Below, one piece after another: positions 59,514-64,000 of a stretch of 64,000 bases of DNA. The position numbers and the translations under genes are program-made. The notes under the pieces were generated by a model. The model saw only the letters and a program-made list of their open reading frames with translations, was not told where the DNA came from and did not search any database. Location: assembly GCA_025846845.1 (NCBI GenBank), contig JAOYTL010000005.1:372001-436000 (forward strand). Direction: 5' to 3'. The stretch is from Alloboseaceae bacterium BT-24-1. Its GTDB lineage: Bacteria > Pseudomonadota > Alphaproteobacteria > Rhizobiales > Beijerinckiaceae. Numbering within the stretch: position 1 is the stretch's first letter; each line of letters starts with the position of its first letter.

Positions 59514-60299
59514 ATGACTGACGTGTCGGCCCGTTTCGACGGCCTGTTCGCCGCCGATCCGTTCGCGGAGTTCTACAATCTCAACGGATTCTCCAGCTAT
59601 GCGATGACGGCCGACATCGACTGGGCGCCGGACTACGCGGTGGCCGACATGTTGGAAATCTTTTCAGAGTTCGGTGTGAAGATCACCTGCTACGCCACGC
59701 ATCGCAGCACTCTCCTTCGTGGGACGACGCCGGAGGTCGAGGTCGGCCTGCATCCCGACTATACCAGACCACATCCGAAAGACGGCTTCCGGCCCAAGCT
59801 TCTTGAGCTGAAGGACATGTTCCCTGACGCCGTCGGCGTCCGCTCGCATAGGAACTTCTTCGGTCAGAACACTGCCCATCTCGCTGCCGAGGCTGGGCTT
59901 CGGTATGATTCCAGCGTGCTGCTATGGCGTCAGCCCTTCTGCCAGATCTACCAGGACCAATGGGGTCTCTACCGGCTGCCCTATTGCTGGGAGGATGGCA
60001 TTCAAGCCGATATGCGCCTGCCCTGGACACTCGACATCGTCCCGACGACGACGCCTGGGCTGAAGATCTTCAATATCCACCCGATCTTCATCTACCTGAA
60101 CTGCCCGAACGATGATTATCGACGCGCCATCGTCAAGGACTATAAGGACTTGACGCAAGCGCCCAGGGCCGCCATCGAACCGCAGCGCTTCGATGGCTAC
60201 GGGGCGCGGCGATTCCTCGTCGACCTGTTGACCGAGCTGAAGGCGACAGGTGCGCAGGATCACCGCATCGTCGACATCATCACGAACAAACAGAGATGA
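59514..60299 (+). CDS. Polysaccharide deacetylase-like protein (WbmS type)
   Basis: A 261-aa protein of the polysaccharide deacetylase-like fold used in O-antigen loci. SYAMTADIDWAPDYAVADML holds the metal Asp pair; KITCYATHRSTLLRG and EVGLHPDY contain conserved histidines; VGVRSHRNFFGQNTAHLAAE includes the H-x-N loop; IFNIHPIFIYLNCPNDDYRR ends the fold. It may deacetylate an N-acetylated sugar in the repeat unit. The start was set at ATG 59514 with AAGGA ten bases upstream; a frame from 59472 is open but not family-like. Confidence 0.75.
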   Translation: MTDVSARFDGLFAADPFAEFYNLNGFSSYAMTADIDWAPDYAVADMLEIFSEFGVKITCYATHRSTLLRGTTPEVEVGLHPDYTRPHPKDGFRPKLLELKDMFPDAVGVRSHRNFFGQNTAHLAAEAGLRYDSSVLLWRQPFCQIYQDQWGLYRLPYCWEDGIQADMRLPWTLDIVPTTTPGLKIFNIHPIFIYLNCPNDDYRRAIVKDYKDLTQAPRAAIEPQRFDGYGARRFLVDLLTELKATGAQDHRIVDIITNKQR

Positions 60300-60385
60300 T
60301 TTCATCTGTGAGCTTGGGCCGCCCCGCGCCTTTAAAGAGCCTGAACGCTGCATTCTTGATCGCGTCCGATCGATAGGAGTTTCTT

Positions 60386-62344
60386 TTGTGCGGAATTTTC
60401 GGCGTTTCGATCAAACGCGAGCATGCGCTGAGCTTTCCGCAATGGGACGTCGCGCTGCGTGACCTTTTCCTGCTGTCGGAGAGCCGTGGCAAGGAAGCTG
60501 CCGGCATCGCCTTAGCGACCTCCGACATGCTGGTCGTCCACAAGGATTCGGTGTCCGCCGGGCAGATGCTCAAGACGGACGACTACCGCCAGATCATGGA
60601 GCGGACTCGTCGCAGCTTTTTCGACGCTGCCGGCAGCTCGACGATCTCGGCGATCGCTCATGCTCGCCTGGTCACGAACGGGCTTCAAGGCATCGACGCC
60701 AACAATCAGCCGGTCAGGCGTGACGATGTCGTGATCATCCACAACGGCATCGTCGTCAACGTCGATGAGCTCTGGACCGAGCTGAAGCCGGAAGGCATCG
60801 AGCCGCGCGCCGACGTCGACACCGAGGTGATCGCCGCGATCCTGCAGCGCTCGATCTCGGCAGGGGTCTCGCTACCGCAGGCGCTGCGCGACGCCTACGC
60901 GAAGATCGTCGGCGAAACCTCGATCGCGGTCCTGCTCAAGCAGCACAATGTCATGCTGCTTGGAACCAATACCGGCTCGCTGCACTACGCGATCAGCAGG
61001 ACCGGCACGGGCTTCTTCTTCACCTCGGAACACCTCATCACCAAGCGCCTGTGCACCGGTGACAAGGCCATTCCGGGCTTCGCGGACGCGACGATCGTCC
61101 AGCTCCGTGCCGGCATGGGAGCCGTGCTGCGGCTCGACACGCACGAGATCGAGACCTTCCCCCTGACCGGCGAGGCGCTCGCAGCCCCATCGGTCAGCCC
61201 GATGCTGCAGACCCAGCGCAAGATCGAGGACAAGGCTGAGCGTTACCGCGACGCCATGAAGGCGATGCGCCGGTGCTCCAAGTGCTTGCTGCCGGAGACC
61301 ATGCCCTCCATCGCCTTCGATGCGGAAGGCGTCTGCAATTACTGCCACGTCTACAAGCCCTGGACGAAGCGCCCGGAAAGCGAGCTCGAGGACATGCTCG
61401 ACCGGCTGCGCTCGAAGGATGGCTCGCCCGATTGCATCATGGCCTTCTCGGGCGGCCGCGACTCCAGCTACGGCTTGCACCTGCTCAAGCAGAAATACGG
61501 GATGACGCCGCTCTGCTTCAGCTATGACTGGGGCATGGTCACCGATCTCGCCCGCCGCAACCAAGCGCGTATCTGCGGCCAGCTCGGCGTCGAGCATCTC
61601 TGGGTCTCTGCCGACATCAAAGCGAAGCGCGCGAACATCCGCGCCAACGTCCTGGCCTGGCTGAAGAAGCCCGACATCGGCCTGATCCCGCTGTTCATGG
61701 CCGGCGACAAGCAGGTGATATGGCACGCCAACAGGATCATGCGCGAGACCGGCATCTCGGCCATGACCTTCTGCACCAATCAGTACGAGAAGACCGACTT
61801 CAAGACTGGCTTCCTCGGCGTCAGCTCGGCCGCCGCCACCATTCACAAGCCGTCGACACTACCTTCCGTCGAGAAGCTCAAGATGCTCGGCAAGTACGGG
61901 ATGCGCTTTGCCGCGAACCCCGCCTATTTCAACCGATCGCTGCCGAACACGCTGACGGCGTTTTTCTCCTATTACGCCATTGAGCAGAACTACCTGTCGC
62001 TGTTCGACTTCCTCCCCTGGGTCGAGGAGGAGATCGACGATGTCCTGATCAATCAATACGACTGGGAGACCTCACCGGACTCGCCCTCGACCTGGCGCAT
62101 CGGCGATGGCACTGCGCCCTTCTACAACTACATCTACTATACCGTCGCCGGTTTCACCGAGTACGATACCTTCCGCTCCAACCAGATCCGGCAGGGCGCG
62201 CTCAGCCGCGAGAAGGCGATGGCGATGGTCGAGCAGGAGAACCAGCCGCGCTGGCAGTCGATCCGCGAATACACCCAGCTGATCAACATCGACTTCGATG
62301 AATCAATCCGCGTGATCGACCGGATCAGGAAGCTCTACATCTGA
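60386..62344 (+). CDS. Class II glutamine amidotransferase fused to N-acetyl sugar amidotransferase
   Basis: A 652-aa fusion. TTG 60386 is fixed because the second residue is the catalytic Cys2 (MCGIFGVSIKREHALSF); AGGAG lies at 60375-60379. Residues 2 to about 255 form a GlmS/PurF-like glutaminase (ESRGKEAAGIALATSDMLVV, VVIIHNGIVVNVDELW). From about 295 the PseA/WbpG-type amidotransferase follows: CSKC and CNYC (Cys297, 300, 317, 320), the PP-loop FSGGRDSS (354-361) and MTFCTNQYEKTDFKTGFLGV. WbpG normally works with separate HisH/HisF-like partners to make acetamidino sugars; here the glutaminase is in the same chain. It probably converts an N-acetyl sugar to an amidine. Confidence 0.85.
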   Translation: MCGIFGVSIKREHALSFPQWDVALRDLFLLSESRGKEAAGIALATSDMLVVHKDSVSAGQMLKTDDYRQIMERTRRSFFDAAGSSTISAIAHARLVTNGLQGIDANNQPVRRDDVVIIHNGIVVNVDELWTELKPEGIEPRADVDTEVIAAILQRSISAGVSLPQALRDAYAKIVGETSIAVLLKQHNVMLLGTNTGSLHYAISRTGTGFFFTSEHLITKRLCTGDKAIPGFADATIVQLRAGMGAVLRLDTHEIETFPLTGEALAAPSVSPMLQTQRKIEDKAERYRDAMKAMRRCSKCLLPETMPSIAFDAEGVCNYCHVYKPWTKRPESELEDMLDRLRSKDGSPDCIMAFSGGRDSSYGLHLLKQKYGMTPLCFSYDWGMVTDLARRNQARICGQLGVEHLWVSADIKAKRANIRANVLAWLKKPDIGLIPLFMAGDKQVIWHANRIMRETGISAMTFCTNQYEKTDFKTGFLGVSSAAATIHKPSTLPSVEKLKMLGKYGMRFAANPAYFNRSLPNTLTAFFSYYAIEQNYLSLFDFLPWVEEEIDDVLINQYDWETSPDSPSTWRIGDGTAPFYNYIYYTVAGFTEYDTFRSNQIRQGALSREKAMAMVEQENQPRWQSIREYTQLINIDFDESIRVIDRIRKLYI

Positions 62345-62376
62345 GATGGGTTAACGGGCTGCCCGCCCCGCGCACG

Positions 62377-63147
62377 ATGAAAGGTACTAACTCCGCCATG
62401 TTGCCCAAGACCCTGGTGAAGACCGTATTGCGGGCGACCGGCTTCGCAATCTACCGGATTCCGCGTGCCGCGAGCGAGCAGCAGGCCGGTTACTCCTATA
62501 GCCAGGCTCACCCCAATGCGACACTGGCGCCCTGGCTCAGCGACGCCGAATTCATGGCCGCCTTCGAGACTGCCAAGCACAACACGCTCGTCGACATTTA
62601 CCGCATGTACGAGCTGTGGTCGCTCGTCCGCGAAACCGCCAAGGTCGGCGGCGACATCGTCGAGATCGGCGTCTGGCGCGGCGGATCCGGCGTGATGATG
62701 GCGAAGAAGGAGACGCTGCTCGGCGGCTCCGGCACCATCTATCTCTGCGACACCTTCGAGGGCGTCGTGAAGGCGGGAACCGAGGATTCCGATTATCGCG
62801 GCGGCGAGCACCGCGACACCGACACGTCGATCGTCGAGGACCTCGCCAGTTCGCTCGGCGTCAAGAACACCAAGACGCTCGTCGGCATCTTCCCCGACCA
62901 GACCGGCGCGCAGCTCCAGTCTGAGCGCATCCGGCTGCTCCATATAGATGTCGACGTCTACCAGTCGGCCCGCGACTGCGTCGATTTCGTGCTGCCGCGC
63001 ATGCCGTCCGGCGGCGTCATCGTCTTCGATGATTACGGCTTCGTCGGCTGCGACGGCGTAACCCGTTGCGTCGACGAGTTGCGCGCGCGCGACGACCTGA
63101 CCTATGTCCACAATATCAATGGCCACGCTCTGCTGATCAAGCGCTAG
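62377..63147 (+). CDS. TylF/MycF-type sugar O-methyltransferase
   Basis: A 256-aa SAM-dependent enzyme. Motif I is DIVEIGVWRGGSGVMMAKKE; GTIYLCDTFEGVVKAGTEDS and IRLLHIDVDVYQSARDCVDF (metal Asp) are typical of TylF/MycF, macrocin-type O-methyltransferases that methylate sugar hydroxyls. VIVFDDYGFVGCDGVTRCVD completes the fold. It likely modifies a residue of the surface polysaccharide. The start at ATG 62377 is followed by another in-frame ATG at 62398, which is also possible. Confidence 0.86.
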   Translation: MKGTNSAMLPKTLVKTVLRATGFAIYRIPRAASEQQAGYSYSQAHPNATLAPWLSDAEFMAAFETAKHNTLVDIYRMYELWSLVRETAKVGGDIVEIGVWRGGSGVMMAKKETLLGGSGTIYLCDTFEGVVKAGTEDSDYRGGEHRDTDTSIVEDLASSLGVKNTKTLVGIFPDQTGAQLQSERIRLLHIDVDVYQSARDCVDFVLPRMPSGGVIVFDDYGFVGCDGVTRCVDELRARDDLTYVHNINGHALLIKR

Positions 63148-63166
63148 AGCCGTGCGGAGCAGCATC

Positions 63167-63973
63167 ATGTATCCCAACATTCGTAAGGTCCTCGTCAACA
63201 TCCCCCGGGCTCTGAAGGACCCGCGCCGCGCGGCTTCGCTCGCCTGGCGCCGCATGTTCCCGTTCGGCATCAAGCCGCGCGACCCGGAAGCCTACCGTAT
63301 CGGCAGCTGGTCGTTCGGGGCGGCGCCGCGCGTCGATCTGCGCGACATCTTCCCCGGCATCGAGAGCGCCGACATCAAGGTCTTCCGCAGCTATGACCGT
63401 AAGCGCGACCTTTCGCTCGACGCGCAGGAAGTGCTGGCGATCTGCGCCATCGCCTCGCACGTCAAGGCCCAGTCCATGATCGAGGTCGGCACTTCGGATG
63501 GCAACACGACGCTGAACCTCGTCGCCAACGGTGCGGACAATGCACGCATGACGACGCTCGACCTGCCCGAGGACTGGTCGGGCGGCTTCGAGATCCACGT
63601 GCCGGAGATGATGAACAACATCACCGACCGCGCCCGCGTCGGCATCCAGTATCGCACCTCGCCCTATGCCGGGCAGGTCACGCAAGTCTTCGGCGATTCA
63701 GCCAAACTCGACTACGCCAAGCTGGCCAGCCCCTTCGATCTCGCCTTCATCGATGGCTGCCATTTCTACGACTACGTCAAGGTCGACACCGCCAACTGCC
63801 TCGCCCACATGAAGCCGGGCGGCGTCCTGATCTGGCACGATTACGGCATGATCGAGGATGTCAGCCGCGCCGTCGACGAATGGTCGCAGGCGACCGGCAT
63901 CCCGATCTCGATCGTCGCCGGCACTAGGCTGGCGATCGCCCGCGTTCCCGAGGCCGGCGCGAAGCTGTCCTGA
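63167..63973 (+). CDS. SAM-dependent methyltransferase (Methyltransf_24-like)
   Basis: A 268-aa enzyme. Motif I is SMIEVGTSDGNTTLNLVANG, then MTTLDLPEDWSG (ribose-binding Asp), FDLAFIDGCHFYDYVKVDTA and GGVLIWHDYGMIEDVSRAVD, the pattern of O-methyltransferase class I enzymes in polysaccharide loci. Residues 1-70 form an extra domain with no recognised role. ATG 63167 was preferred to GTG 63152; neither has a strong ribosome site. It continues the plus-strand operon and is followed four bases later by another start codon. Confidence 0.82.
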   Translation: MYPNIRKVLVNIPRALKDPRRAASLAWRRMFPFGIKPRDPEAYRIGSWSFGAAPRVDLRDIFPGIESADIKVFRSYDRKRDLSLDAQEVLAICAIASHVKAQSMIEVGTSDGNTTLNLVANGADNARMTTLDLPEDWSGGFEIHVPEMMNNITDRARVGIQYRTSPYAGQVTQVFGDSAKLDYAKLASPFDLAFIDGCHFYDYVKVDTANCLAHMKPGGVLIWHDYGMIEDVSRAVDEWSQATGIPISIVAGTRLAIARVPEAGAKLS

Positions 63974-63977
63974 ACCC

Positions 63978-64000
63978 ATGCGGGTTCTGATCACCGACGT
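63978..64000 (+). CDS. Start of next gene (runs off right edge)
   Basis: Only seven codons (MRVLITD) are in the window. They begin four bases after the stop of the methyltransferase gene. The MRVLITD start is common in glycosyltransferases and nucleotide-sugar epimerases, but this is not enough to name a product. Confidence 0.35.

Noticed and set aside
1..64000. CRISPR arrays, insertion sequences and rRNA genes
   Set aside because: No array of short direct repeats, no transposase-like frame and no rRNA sequence were noticed in the window.

Overview
The window looks like chromosome of a free-living, motile, high-GC alphaproteobacterium of the Hyphomicrobiales; the family mix and gene style recall Bosea or close relatives, which is inference and not proof. 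The grounds are a fliF-fliG-fliH-fliN-flbD operon beside a SciP (DUF1153) gene, CtrA-like TTAA-N7-TTAA motifs before flagellar genes, a fixNOQP-fixGHIS order with FNR boxes, and many Tat-signal substrate-binding proteins.

Region 1 (1-10.8 kb) is flagellar: the start of flhA at the left edge; two small paralogous Tat-signal proteins flanking an MFS transporter; then, on the minus strand, fliF-fliG-fliH-fliN-flbD, sciP and fliK-flgD. Three CtrA-like motifs (before flhA, fliF and sciP) and one sigma-54 -24/-12 motif (before fliK) suggest the CtrA > SciP/FlbD hierarchy known from Caulobacter, with two of its regulators encoded in the locus. Region 2 (10.9-13.9 kb) has housekeeping genes: mnmA, a methyltransferase and a tRNA-Met(CAU). 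Region 3 (13.6-23.3 kb) is a complete cbb3 oxidase operon, ccoNOQP-ccoGHIS, including the tiny ccoQ and ccoS, followed by an FNR-type oxygen regulator with its Fe-S cysteines. FNR boxes lie before ccoN and between the regulator and a divergent acetyltransferase-like gene.

Region 4 (23.5-33.8 kb) is catabolic: a luciferase-like monooxygenase, an SMP-30-type lactonase, an RraA-like aldolase, a TctC/Bug binding protein, a GntR regulator with a palindromic operator candidate, a DapA-family enzyme, an IlvD/Edd sugar-acid dehydratase, an oligopeptide-type binding protein and a phosphoesterase. Together these suggest uptake and oxidative, non-phosphorylating degradation of an aldonate such as L-arabinonate. 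Two imperfect palindromic repeats lie in intergenic gaps here.

Region 5 (33.9-64 kb) is a large surface-polysaccharide locus. wbpA-, wbpB-, wbpD- and wbpE-like genes would make UDP-2,3-diacetamido-2,3-dideoxy-glucuronic acid. Two UDP-HexNAc 2-epimerases could make the manno form. Two amidotransferases (an AsnB type and an unusual class II GATase fused to an N-acetyl-sugar amidotransferase) could amidate uronates. Several glycosyltransferases, three other methyltransferases, an acyltransferase, a deacetylase-like protein and two export routes (Wzm/Wzt ABC and a Wzx-type flippase) complete it. The most novel-looking items are the GATase/amidotransferase fusion, a probable pseudo-glycosyltransferase at 42.7 kb that keeps only half of a GT4 fold, and an unrecognised protein at 58.3 kb.
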